Positions 25,825-33,712 of a DNA stretch of 64,000 nt are shown here, piece after piece. The notes beneath the pieces were generated by a model. The model searched no databases. It saw only the letters and a program-made list of their open reading frames with translations, and was not told the DNA's origin. How positions within the stretch are numbered: the stretch's first letter is position 1; each line of letters starts with the position of its first letter. Source of the stretch: Peptoniphilus_A olsenii (GTDB taxonomy: Bacteria > Bacillota > Clostridia > Tissierellales > Peptoniphilaceae). Both the position numbers and the translations under genes were made by a program. Location: contig NZ_JBEPMA010000003.1 in assembly GCF_040545475.1 (NCBI RefSeq), positions 124,001-188,000 of the forward strand, written 5' to 3'.

Positions 25825-26190
25825 TTATCTTAAATTTTTAATTCTTAAAGCTGCTTTGACACCAAAGTCAGCTATATCTTTAATGAAATCTTCGTCTTTT
25901 AAATATTCTTTAGGTATATTGTATTTTTTTATTATTTTATTAATGAGGTCATGTTGATAAATAATTTCTTCTTCTTGAATTAACTTATCCTTAAAATTTC
26001 TATCAAACAATGTATCTAATGAAATATTGAATATATCCGCAAGTTTTATAATAACATCCTTGTCTGGAAATCTTTCATCTGTTTCATATCTACCTATTGT
26101 AGGTCTTGATAAATTTAGTTTATCAGCAAGCTCTTTTTGAGTTAATTTATTTTTAATTCTTAAGTTCCTAATATTGGTACCAAAAGACAT
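25825..26190 (-). CDS. XRE-family transcriptional regulator
   Basis: 121 residues. A Cro/CI helix-turn-helix occupies about 6-60 (NKLTQKELADKLNLSRPTIG then YETDERFPD). The C-terminal half is acidic and helical and may dimerise or sense a signal. GGTGAT lies before the ATG. It is divergent from the gltS symporter operon and shares a 204-base control region with three related direct repeats, so it probably regulates gltS and itself. Confidence 0.9.
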   Translation of the reverse strand: MSFGTNIRNLRIKNKLTQKELADKLNLSRPTIGRYETDERFPDKDVIIKLADIFNISLDTLFDRNFKDKLIQEEEIIYQHDLINKIIKKYNIPKEYLKDEDFIKDIADFGVKAALRIKNLR

Positions 26191-26217
26191 TCTATCACCA
26201 TGTTATTAATATTATTT

Positions 26218-26247
26218 ATTATAGTAGCATAAAAACATTAAAAACAA
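26218..26247 (-). promoter_or_regulatory. Candidate promoter of the XRE gene
   Basis: On the minus strand TTGTTT (26242-26247) and TATAAT (26218-26223) with an 18-base spacer. Confidence 0.55.
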
Positions 26248-26316
26248 TCGAAATGAACCGAATAGACACAAATATCTAATAATTACCTTGACAGTACCGA
26301 AACGACACACTATAAT
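26247..26316 (+). promoter_or_regulatory. Consensus promoter of gltS with direct-repeat operators
   Basis: TTGACA (26288-26293), 17 bases, TATAAT (26311-26316): a perfect sigma-A promoter. Direct repeats ACCGAATAGACACA (26257-26270) and ACCGAAACGACACA (26296-26309), 39 bases apart, and a weaker copy ATCGAAATGAACCG (26247-26260), lie across it. One copy fills the -35/-10 spacer. They are good candidates for XRE binding. Confidence 0.75.
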
Positions 26317-26394
26317 TAAATTATAGAATTCTATTACATTATCTTGTTAAAGATAAAATATTAATATATCCGGATATTTCATAAAGGAGTAATT

Positions 26395-27750
26395 ATGGAA
26401 TTTACATTATGGGATTTATTAAAAGACACAGCTCTACTAGGTTTTTTGATGATAATTGGTCAATTTTTGAGAGCGAAAGTTAAAGTATTTCAAAGTTTGC
26501 TTATGCCAGCATCTTTGATAGGAGGTTTTATAGGTTTAGCTTTAGGACCAAGTGGTTTTGGCATTTTACCTTTTTCTAATCAATTATCCTCTTATGCAGG
26601 GGTATTAATTGCTATTGTATTTGCTTGTACTCCAATTGGAGATAAAAGCTTAACGAAGGAAGATATTAAAGGAGTTGGAGGATTTTTTTATCAAAATACT
26701 GGAATTTTAATTTTACAGTATGCTGTCGGAATGATTTTATCCCTAGGAATTTTAAATAAATTTTGGGATTTACATGATTCATTTGGTTTAGTCTTGGCAA
26801 CAGGATTTTATGGTGGGCACGGTACAGCTGCGGCAGTTGGAGAAATGTTCAAAGATTATGGTTATTCTGAATTTTTCGATTTAGGAAATACATCAGCAAC
26901 AGTAGGACTTGTTGGTGGAATTATCGTGGGTATGTTTCTAATTAATTGGGGAACTAGGAAAAATTACACTAACTATGTAAGTTCTCCTAAGGATTTGCCT
27001 GAAGAAATTAAAAAAGGTTTAATTCCAATAGATAAACAAAAATATTCAGGAAAAATTACTATATCTAATATGTCTTTGGATCCCCTTATTTTTCACTTAT
27101 CATTAGCTCTTGTTGCAGCTTATTTAGGAAGAATAACATCAAAATTTATACAAAGTAAAATAAATTGGTTGTCAATTCCAGTTTTTGTTTTGGCTCTAGT
27201 TTTTGGTTATGTAATTCAAGGTATTCTAAAATCAACAAATACTAGTCAATATATTGATAGACCAACTATGCAAAGAATAAGTGGTTCAGCCACAGATTTA
27301 CTTGTTATTTCAGCTGTTTCATCCTTGAATTTGGGAGTAATCCAAGCAAATCTTGCCCCACTTGCGATAACGTTTTTAATTGGTTTTATTATAAATGTAT
27401 TGTGGTTTTTAAGAGTTAGTAAGTACGCATCTTCACGAGATTGGTTTGAAAGAGGAATTATGAACTTTGGCAGATCAAATGGTGTAGTAGCAACGGGAGT
27501 TTTATTAAATAGAGTTGTAGATCCTGATCAAAAATCTAGAGGATTAGAAGATACAGGTATAACAGATTTAATGAATAGACCTGTTGCAATTGTGCTCCAG
27601 GTTTTACCACCATTATTCATAAGTATGGGAGGTAGGTATCCTCTTTATACAACTATTGTTATAATAGCTGGATTTTTAGTACTTACAATACTCGCGCTTG
27701 TATTTAAGTGGTGGACACCTGGAAAAATGCAAGGTAATCAAAAGAATTAA
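26395..27750 (+). CDS. Sodium/glutamate symporter family protein (GltS-like)
   Basis: 451 residues and about 11 membrane segments. The GltS hallmarks are visible: the re-entrant loop YGGHGTAAAVGEMF (about 139-152), and in the second half GSATDLLVISAVSSLNLGV and FGRSNGVVATGVLLNRVVDP. GltS proteins import glutamate with Na+. The setting upstream of the glutamate fermentation genes supports glutamate as substrate. The protein is longer than E. coli GltS because of a central hydrophilic loop (about 193-222). A strong promoter and the ribosome site AAAGGAG precede it. Confidence 0.85.
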   Translation: MEFTLWDLLKDTALLGFLMIIGQFLRAKVKVFQSLLMPASLIGGFIGLALGPSGFGILPFSNQLSSYAGVLIAIVFACTPIGDKSLTKEDIKGVGGFFYQNTGILILQYAVGMILSLGILNKFWDLHDSFGLVLATGFYGGHGTAAAVGEMFKDYGYSEFFDLGNTSATVGLVGGIIVGMFLINWGTRKNYTNYVSSPKDLPEEIKKGLIPIDKQKYSGKITISNMSLDPLIFHLSLALVAAYLGRITSKFIQSKINWLSIPVFVLALVFGYVIQGILKSTNTSQYIDRPTMQRISGSATDLLVISAVSSLNLGVIQANLAPLAITFLIGFIINVLWFLRVSKYASSRDWFERGIMNFGRSNGVVATGVLLNRVVDPDQKSRGLEDTGITDLMNRPVAIVLQVLPPLFISMGGRYPLYTTIVIIAGFLVLTILALVFKWWTPGKMQGNQKN

Positions 27751-27762
27751 GGGGGTAATAAT

Positions 27763-28839
27763 ATGACATTCGATGTAATGCATTTTGAAGTGCTAGGTAA
27801 AGAAAGAGATTATTTAATAGAAGAAACTAATTCTTTAATATCTAAGGGGGTACTTCCAAATGATTTTAAATCACTATTTACCCCGCTCACTTTACAAGAT
27901 TATTTAAAAGATAATGATGAAATTTTGCCAAATATTATTACTATAAAAACTCATTCAATTATACCTGAAGAATATATTTCATCAGAACCGAGAAAAAGTA
28001 TAATTACTAGAAGTGCTGGTTATGATCATCTAGAAAATATACAGGAATATGTAAATATTGCATCTCTCAGGGAATATTGTGTAGATGCAGTAGCTCAAAC
28101 GGCTATCAAATTTGTTTTTACAACTTTAGGTAATCTCAATGAATATACTTATAACGCACAGACATTTGAAAGAAATAAAACAGATTCATTTATTGAAATT
28201 AATAATAATAGGGTCGCGACAGTATTTGGGGTTGGGAAAATAGGATCAAGAATATACGAAATTTTAGAAAAAATAGGTTTCACAGTTCAAGCAGTTGATA
28301 TTAGACAGGAAGAACTCAAAAATGACAATAAATACAAGAATTTTAAGTTTGTAGATAAAGAAATGGCCATTAAAAATTCTGATGTAATTATTAATGCAAT
28401 GAATTTTACAAAAAATAAAAATTCTAAATTTTATAATGAAAATTATTTTAATGAAGATTATCTTCGAAAAGCTAACAACAAAATAGTATTTATAAATGTA
28501 ACTAGAGGAGAAATAGCACCAGAATCCATTCTTTTAAAATTATATAAAGAGGGATTAATAATTGGATTGGGTTTGGATGTATTTAGTAGAGAATCAGTTT
28601 TAACAGAGTGTTTGACTGAAGACAGAAAACTTGATACAGAAAATTTAAAAGCAGCATATGAAATTATTGATAAGGCGCAAAATAGGGCATCAAATTTTTA
28701 TGTGCAACCACATCAAGGCTTTAACTCTGATTTAGCAGCGAGTGCGAAAGCTCATGAGGCAATTGAACATTTGAAATATTGGTATCAAAATGGTCAAAAT
28801 ACATTCAAAGAGCAACTACCATATTATAGTGAGAAATAA
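27763..28839 (+). CDS. D-isomer-specific 2-hydroxyacid dehydrogenase, candidate 2-hydroxyglutarate dehydrogenase
   Basis: 358 residues. NAD-binding GVGKIG is at 156-161, followed by an acidic VDIRQEE. The catalytic Arg is in INVTRGEIAPES, and the catalytic His in VQPHQGFNSD; RSAGYDHLENI is the substrate-loop signature. It therefore reduces a 2-oxoacid to the D-hydroxyacid with NADH. It lies 12 bases after gltS and close to the hgd/gct/gcd genes. Glutamate fermentation by this route needs (R)-2-hydroxyglutarate dehydrogenase, and no other candidate is in the window, so that role is likely but inferred. D-lactate dehydrogenase is the alternative. Confidence 0.8.
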   Translation: MTFDVMHFEVLGKERDYLIEETNSLISKGVLPNDFKSLFTPLTLQDYLKDNDEILPNIITIKTHSIIPEEYISSEPRKSIITRSAGYDHLENIQEYVNIASLREYCVDAVAQTAIKFVFTTLGNLNEYTYNAQTFERNKTDSFIEINNNRVATVFGVGKIGSRIYEILEKIGFTVQAVDIRQEELKNDNKYKNFKFVDKEMAIKNSDVIINAMNFTKNKNSKFYNENYFNEDYLRKANNKIVFINVTRGEIAPESILLKLYKEGLIIGLGLDVFSRESVLTECLTEDRKLDTENLKAAYEIIDKAQNRASNFYVQPHQGFNSDLAASAKAHEAIEHLKYWYQNGQNTFKEQLPYYSEK

Positions 28840-29308
28840 AATAAAGTTTACTGCATTAATTATATTCTTGCTGCTATTAAATTTTGTTTTCTATATGAAC
28901 GATATTAGAACCGATGAAATATACCAAACAAATATGCTAAATAGGTTAGGCATTCATGATATAAAAAAAACATTTCATGAAGAATTCACAACACTACAGG
29001 GTAAAAATTATGTTATTGATGAATATAATTTTCTTGATATCGACTTGGATAAGTTAGATAGTGATAAGTTTATGAATTTTCAAGAATTTAAAAAGAGTAG
29101 TATCTATAAGGACATCAAATATTGTAAGGAAATGAAGAAGTATTTAAATTCATTTAAAAAAGATAGTATAAAAGTTTACATCTATAGGCGCGGTAACTTA
29201 GTTTACCATAATGAAGATTTTGGCAACAAGAATATAATAATAACATTCTTAGATTTAGATAAATCTAATATAACTGTTATTAATTTTGTGAAAAAAAGTT
29301 ATATTTAG
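28790..29308 (+). CDS. Hypothetical single-pass membrane or secreted protein
   Basis: Up to 172 residues, with one hydrophobic helix (ALIIFLLLLNFVFYM, about 22-36) followed by a polar, Lys/Asp-rich domain with no known motif. The ATG at 28790 overlaps the dehydrogenase gene by 50 bases; GTG at 28829 would give a shorter protein that still keeps the helix. Neither start has a clear ribosome site, so translation may be coupled. A clear terminator follows. No function can be assigned. Confidence 0.55.
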   Translation: MVKIHSKSNYHIIVRNKIKFTALIIFLLLLNFVFYMNDIRTDEIYQTNMLNRLGIHDIKKTFHEEFTTLQGKNYVIDEYNFLDIDLDKLDSDKFMNFQEFKKSSIYKDIKYCKEMKKYLNSFKKDSIKVYIYRRGNLVYHNEDFGNKNIIITFLDLDKSNITVINFVKKSYI

Positions 29309-29319
29309 ATAGAAATAAT

Positions 29320-29361
29320 AAAGCTCAATTAATATATTTCTAGTTAAATTGAGCTTTATTT
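29320..29361 (+). terminator. Intrinsic terminator of the gltS operon
   Basis: AAAGCTCAATT (29320-29330) pairs with AATTGAGCTTT (29347-29357), then a T-rich tail. Confidence 0.75.
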
Positions 29362-29816
29362 TATTTAAAAATATAATGTATATAAAAATATTAAAAATTG
29401 TATTTTAAAATCATTAATACAAAAGTCTAGATATTAATATTGTTTATTAATTGTTAAAAAAAATCAAGCTGTTATAAAAGTATAATATAAGGACTTTATA
29501 CTAATCTTCGACAATTACTAGTTTTAATTTAATGTAAAAAGATTTTATGTTTTTTGTATTTTTATAAATAAAAATTGAAAGAAATCTTTTTCATTTAGTC
29601 AAAAATTTTCTACAAAAATAATCTATTTCTGAATAATTTTATAAAAGTTTAAGAAATTTTTAACAATTGTAATTTAAATACAAAAAAAGCAATCAAAACG
29701 CAAATTTAGACTTTTTACTCGCTTTAAGAAAACTTTAAAATTCATAATCTATCATGTATAATAACTTGTGTAGGGAAAGATTCTTAATTTTAAAAATTTA
29801 CATAATGCGTTCTCCG
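29362..29816. other. Long AT-rich region upstream of the gcd/gct operon
   Basis: About 455 bases with no credible ORF. A TATAAT near 29757-29762 is a possible second, upstream promoter. Nothing else was recognised. Confidence 0.35.
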
Positions 29817-29845
29817 TTGAATAGAGGGAAAGTCTTTGTTATAAT
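29817..29845 (+). promoter_or_regulatory. Promoter of the gcdDCB-gctAB-gcdA operon
   Basis: TTGAAT (29817-29822) and TATAAT (29840-29845) with a 17-base spacer, 57 bases before gcdD. Confidence 0.7.
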
Positions 29846-29857
29846 GTTTTTAAAAGT

Positions 29858-29871
29858 TGGAATATATTCCA
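29858..29871 (+). promoter_or_regulatory. Palindromic operator candidate in the gcd leader
   Basis: TGGAATATATTCCA is a perfect 14-bp palindrome placed just after the expected transcription start. It could bind a dimeric repressor. Confidence 0.45.
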
Positions 29872-29902
29872 TTATACGAAAACTGCATTTGGAGGTGTAA
29901 TA

Positions 29903-30235
29903 ATGATTGGAGATAAATATCTCACTGTAAGCGAAGCTTTAGGAGTATCTCTAACAGGAATCGTAGTTGTTTTTTTGGCACTTATTGCTCTTTTAATAGC
30001 GATAAAAATCATTTCCGCGGTAGTAGGGTCTATTGAAGGTTCTGTGTCTCATGGAAAAGAAAATGTTGTTGCCAAACCAGCAAGTCAAAGTAGTAGTCCA
30101 GCACCAAGAGCACAAGCTAAGGTAAATAATGAAGTTGATCCACAAACTTTAGCGGCGATTATTGGTGCTATAAGCATGGAAAGAAGATCTAAAATCGACG
30201 GTTTTAAAATCGTCTCAATCACAGAAGTTAAATAA
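29903..30235 (+). CDS. gcdD: Glutaconyl-CoA decarboxylase delta subunit (OadG-like)
   Basis: 110 residues with one N-terminal membrane helix (TGIVVVFLALIALLIAIKII, about 17-36), a Ser/Pro/Ala-rich stretch (about 58-72) and a C-terminal part starting DPQTLAAIIGAISMERR. This is the small OadG/GcdD-type subunit that holds the decarboxylase complex together at the membrane. TTTGGAGGTG precedes the ATG. It begins the operon whose next genes are the biotin carrier and the Na+ pump. Confidence 0.85.
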   Translation: MIGDKYLTVSEALGVSLTGIVVVFLALIALLIAIKIISAVVGSIEGSVSHGKENVVAKPASQSSSPAPRAQAKVNNEVDPQTLAAIIGAISMERRSKIDGFKIVSITEVK

Positions 30236-30288
30236 TTTTGTGATTTACAAATCTATTATTTATTATTTATTTGGAAAAGGAGAAATTA

Positions 30289-30702
30289 ATGAAATATCAA
30301 GTAAAAGTAGATGGAAAAGTTTTTGAAGTTGAAGTTGAAAAAATTGATGGAGGCCTTTCATCTCTTCAACCAGGTCAATTAACACCACAAGCACAAGCAC
30401 AACCTCAAGCACCTGTTCAAGCAGCTGCACCAGCACCTGCAGCACCAGCTCCACAAGCAGCGCCTGCAGCACCAGCGGCACCAGCAGGAGGAGCAGGAGA
30501 TGTAGTTGCACCAATGCCAGGTACAGTACTTAAACTAGCTGTTAACGACGGAGCACAAGTTTCAGAAGGAGATACTGTTCTAATTCTTGAAGCTATGAAA
30601 ATGGAAAACGAAATCTCAGCACCATGTGCAGGTACTATCAACTTTAATGTAAAAGCTGGTGAAACAGTAGACACTGATGCAGTACTTGCAAGCATTAAGT
30701 AA
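30289..30702 (+). CDS. gcdC: Glutaconyl-CoA decarboxylase gamma subunit, biotin carrier
   Basis: 137 residues from the ATG at 30289, which follows AAAAGGAG; an upstream in-frame TTG at 30271 lacks a ribosome site. An N-terminal segment (1-25) leads to an Ala/Pro/Gln-rich flexible linker (about 30-68) and a biotinyl domain with EAMKMEN, the biotinylated lysine being Lys104. The carrier moves CO2 from the carboxyltransferase GcdA to the membrane pump GcdB. The low-complexity linker produces spurious antisense ORFs. Confidence 0.93.
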   Translation: MKYQVKVDGKVFEVEVEKIDGGLSSLQPGQLTPQAQAQPQAPVQAAAPAPAAPAPQAAPAAPAAPAGGAGDVVAPMPGTVLKLAVNDGAQVSEGDTVLILEAMKMENEISAPCAGTINFNVKAGETVDTDAVLASIK

Positions 30703-30720
30703 TATAGGAGGACGACAATT

Positions 30721-31854
30721 ATGTTAATAGAAACATTACAGGGCATTCTCAGTGAGTCAGGTTTTGCAGCACTTCAATGGCAAAACGTTGTAATGTTTGT
30801 AATCTCCTTTATACTGCTATACTTTGCAATTAAAAAAGAATATGAGCCACTATTACTACTTCCTATAGCATTTGGTATGCTTCTTAGAAACTTACCAAGC
30901 ACAGGACTTATGGATGTTTTAGAACCTTGGCAAAGTTCAGGGGTTTTGGCTATCATGTATAATGGAGTTAAATCAAATTTATTCCCATGTTTAATTTTCA
31001 TGGGCGTTGGAACAATGACTGACTTTGGACCGCTTATTGCTAATCCAATTTCACTAATCCTTGGTTCTGCTGCACAAATTGGTATTTATTTTGCCTTTGT
31101 TACAGCAATTGCCCTAGGATTTTCTGGTCCACAAGCGGCTTCTATCGGTATTATTGGTGGAGCTGATGGACCTACAGCAATATTTACAACATCTCAATTG
31201 GCGCCTGAACTATTGGCACCAATCGCAGTTGCAGCTTATTCGTATATGGCGCTTATTCCAATGATACAACCGCCTATAATGAAAGCTTTGACAACAGAAA
31301 AAGAAAGAACTACAGTTATGACATCACTTAGAAAAGTTTCTAAGTTAGAGAAAATTATTTTCCCTATAGTTGTAGTTTTATTCACAGCACTACTTCTACC
31401 AGACGTTGCACCACTTCTTGGTATGTTAATGCTTGGTAACCTATTTAAGGAATCTGGAGTAGTTAATAGATTATCAGATACAGCTCAAAATGCTCTAATG
31501 AATATTGTAACTATCATGCTTGGTGTTACAGTTGGAGCGACTGCAGACGGTACTACATTCCTTGCAATGAGTACTATTAAAATCATAGGTCTTGGACTTA
31601 TGGCATTTGCTTTTGCTACTGCAGCAGGAGTTATATTTGGAAAGATTTTATATGTAGCTACTGGTGGAAAGATTAATCCACTTATTGGTTCTGCAGGAGT
31701 TTCTGCCGTTCCTATGGCAGCTCGTGTTTCTCAAGTTGAAGGTAGAAAATATAATCCTACAAACTTCTTATTGATGCACGCAATGGGACCAAATGTAGCG
31801 GGAGTTATTGGATCAGCTGTAGCAGCTGGTGTATTCTTAATATTATTCGGTTAG
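30721..31854 (+). CDS. gcdB: Glutaconyl-CoA decarboxylase beta subunit, Na+ pump
   Basis: 377 residues and about nine to eleven membrane segments of the OadB/GcdB/MmdB family. Conserved features are GADGPTAIFTTSQLAPELL (about 147-165), where the Asp is essential for Na+ transport in the family, GVTVGATADGTTFL and the C-terminal NFLLMHAMGPNVAGVIGSA. It decarboxylates carboxybiotin and exports Na+. Operon member; a GC-rich hairpin without T run follows before gctA. Confidence 0.93.
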   Translation: MLIETLQGILSESGFAALQWQNVVMFVISFILLYFAIKKEYEPLLLLPIAFGMLLRNLPSTGLMDVLEPWQSSGVLAIMYNGVKSNLFPCLIFMGVGTMTDFGPLIANPISLILGSAAQIGIYFAFVTAIALGFSGPQAASIGIIGGADGPTAIFTTSQLAPELLAPIAVAAYSYMALIPMIQPPIMKALTTEKERTTVMTSLRKVSKLEKIIFPIVVVLFTALLLPDVAPLLGMLMLGNLFKESGVVNRLSDTAQNALMNIVTIMLGVTVGATADGTTFLAMSTIKIIGLGLMAFAFATAAGVIFGKILYVATGGKINPLIGSAGVSAVPMAARVSQVEGRKYNPTNFLLMHAMGPNVAGVIGSAVAAGVFLILFG

Positions 31855-31859
31855 AATGC

Positions 31860-31881
31860 TTCCGCTCCCTCGGGGGCGGAA
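31860..31881 (+). other. GC-rich intra-operon hairpin
   Basis: TTCCGCTCCC (31860-31869) pairs with GGGGGCGGAA (31872-31881) with one wobble and a short loop. It directly follows gcdB and lacks a T run, so an mRNA-stabilising or processing role between gcdB and gctA is more likely than termination. Confidence 0.6.
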
Positions 31882-31928
31882 AATTAATAAATATCAAGTT
31901 ATCTATATGTAATTAAGGAGGTTTTAAC

Positions 31929-32903
31929 TTGAGTAAAGTAATGGAACTTAAAGACGCCATAGCTAAATATGTTGAAGATGGCGATGTAATATCTCTAGGA
32001 GGATTTACAACAAACAGAAAACCTTACGCAGCAGTTAATGAAATTCTACGTCAAGGTCAAAAAGATTTTATAGTTGAAGCAGGACCAGCAGGTGGAGACT
32101 GGGATACATTAATAGGAGCTGGCAGAGTAAAAGCATACATAAATTGCTATACTGCTAACTCAGGATATACTAATGTATCTAGAAGATTTAGAGCGGCAAT
32201 TGAAAATGGAGAACTTCTAATGGAGGACTATTCTCAAGACGTTGAAATGCAAAGAATTCACGCAGCAGCTCTTGGACTTCCATACCTACCATGTAGACTT
32301 ATGATGGGTTCTTCTCTTGTAGATGAATGGGGTATTTCTAAAGAAGAAAGAGCTAAAATTGACAAGCTACCAAATGACAAATTTATATATGTAGAAAATC
32401 CTTTCAAAGAAGGAGAAAAACTTGTAGCTGCACCAGTACCTGAAATTGATACAGCTATTATCCATGTTCAAATGGCTTCTCCAGATGGAACTACTAGAAT
32501 TCTTGGAAATACTTTCCACGATGTTGATATCGCTATTGCAGCTAGAAAAGTTATTGTTACTTGCGAAGAACTTGTAAGTGATGAATATATCAAAAACTTT
32601 GATGCAGCTGATAACAAAATTCCTGGATTCTGTGTTGATGCAGTTGTTCACGTTCCATATGGTGCACACCCATCACAATGTTATGACTACTATGACTATG
32701 ATGCAGATTTCTACAAAATGTATAATGTGGTTTCAAAAACACAAGAAGATTTTGATGCATTCTTAGATGAATGGGTTTATGCAATGAAAGATTATGATGA
32801 ATACCTAAATAAACTAGGAGCAACTAGATTAATCGGACTTAACAACGTTCCTGGATTTGGATACGCAACAGACGTACTAAAGAAGGAAGGAGAAGATAAA
32901 TAA
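31929..32903 (+). CDS. gctA: Glutaconate CoA-transferase subunit A
   Basis: 324 residues and very like Acidaminococcus fermentans GctA as I recall it (SLGGFTTNRKPYAAVNEI, INCYTANSGYTNVSRRF, SKTQEDFDAF near the C-terminus). With GctB it moves CoA from acetyl- or glutaconyl-CoA to (R)-2-hydroxyglutarate, which activates it for dehydration. The start is TTG at 31929, eight bases after AAGGAGG. The stop overlaps the gctB start by one base. Confidence 0.93.
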   Translation: MSKVMELKDAIAKYVEDGDVISLGGFTTNRKPYAAVNEILRQGQKDFIVEAGPAGGDWDTLIGAGRVKAYINCYTANSGYTNVSRRFRAAIENGELLMEDYSQDVEMQRIHAAALGLPYLPCRLMMGSSLVDEWGISKEERAKIDKLPNDKFIYVENPFKEGEKLVAAPVPEIDTAIIHVQMASPDGTTRILGNTFHDVDIAIAARKVIVTCEELVSDEYIKNFDAADNKIPGFCVDAVVHVPYGAHPSQCYDYYDYDADFYKMYNVVSKTQEDFDAFLDEWVYAMKDYDEYLNKLGATRLIGLNNVPGFGYATDVLKKEGEDK

Positions 32904-33697
32904 TGGCTAGATATGATAATTATACAAATAAAGAAATGCAAGCTGTAACTATTGCAAGACAAATTAAAGATGGTCAAATTGCAATTGTTGGTACTGGTCT
33001 TCCTCTAATTGGGGCATCACTTGCTAAAGCAGTTTATGCACCTAATTGCTATTTGATAGTGGAATCAGGGTTAATGGACTGTGACCCAATAGAAGTACCT
33101 AGATCAGTTGGTGACAACAGATTTATGGCACACTGTGGAGTTCACTGGACAAACGCAACTTATGTTGGTTTCCAAGCTAATGAATGGAAACATGACAAAA
33201 AAAGAATGATTGCTTTCATCGGTGGAGCTCAAATTGACCCATATGGTAATGTTAACTCTACTGTAATTGGTGACTACCACAACCCAAAAACTAGATTTAC
33301 TGGTTCAGGTGGAGCAAATGGTATTGCAACTTATGTAAATACTATTATCATGATGCAACATGAAAAAAGAAGATTCATGGACAAAATCGACTACGTAACT
33401 TCTCCAGGTTGGATAGACGGTCCTGGTGGAAGAACTAGAGTTGGTATTCCTGAAAATGTTGGACCTCAAATGGTTGTAACTGATAAAGGTATTTTAAAAT
33501 TTGATGAAGAAACTAAGAGAATGTATCTTGCTGGATATTATCCATCTTCATCACCTGAAGACGTTATTGAAAACACTGGATTTGACATTGATGTAAGCCG
33601 TGCAGTTGTTCTTGAAGAACCTGACGAAGACGTTATTAAACTAATAAGAGAAGAAATAGATCCGGGCGAAGCTTTCATTAAAAGGCCTACAGAATAA
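32903..33697 (+). CDS. gctB: Glutaconate CoA-transferase subunit B
   Basis: 264 residues. The active-site glutamate that forms the CoA thioester is Glu54 in LIVESGLMDCDP, the same number as in the studied A. fermentans enzyme. GSGGANGIATYVNT and HEKRRFMDKIDYVTSPGW are conserved. One-base overlap with gctA; AGGAGAGA for the next gene follows the stop closely. Confidence 0.94.
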   Translation: MARYDNYTNKEMQAVTIARQIKDGQIAIVGTGLPLIGASLAKAVYAPNCYLIVESGLMDCDPIEVPRSVGDNRFMAHCGVHWTNATYVGFQANEWKHDKKRMIAFIGGAQIDPYGNVNSTVIGDYHNPKTRFTGSGGANGIATYVNTIIMMQHEKRRFMDKIDYVTSPGWIDGPGGRTRVGIPENVGPQMVVTDKGILKFDEETKRMYLAGYYPSSSPEDVIENTGFDIDVSRAVVLEEPDEDVIKLIREEIDPGEAFIKRPTE

Positions 33698-33712
33698 TAG
33701 AAGGAGAGATTT

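Noticed and set aside
30263..30514. Leucine-rich ORF antisense to gcdC
   Set aside because: It is the reverse reading of the Ala/Pro-rich linker and has no ribosome site.
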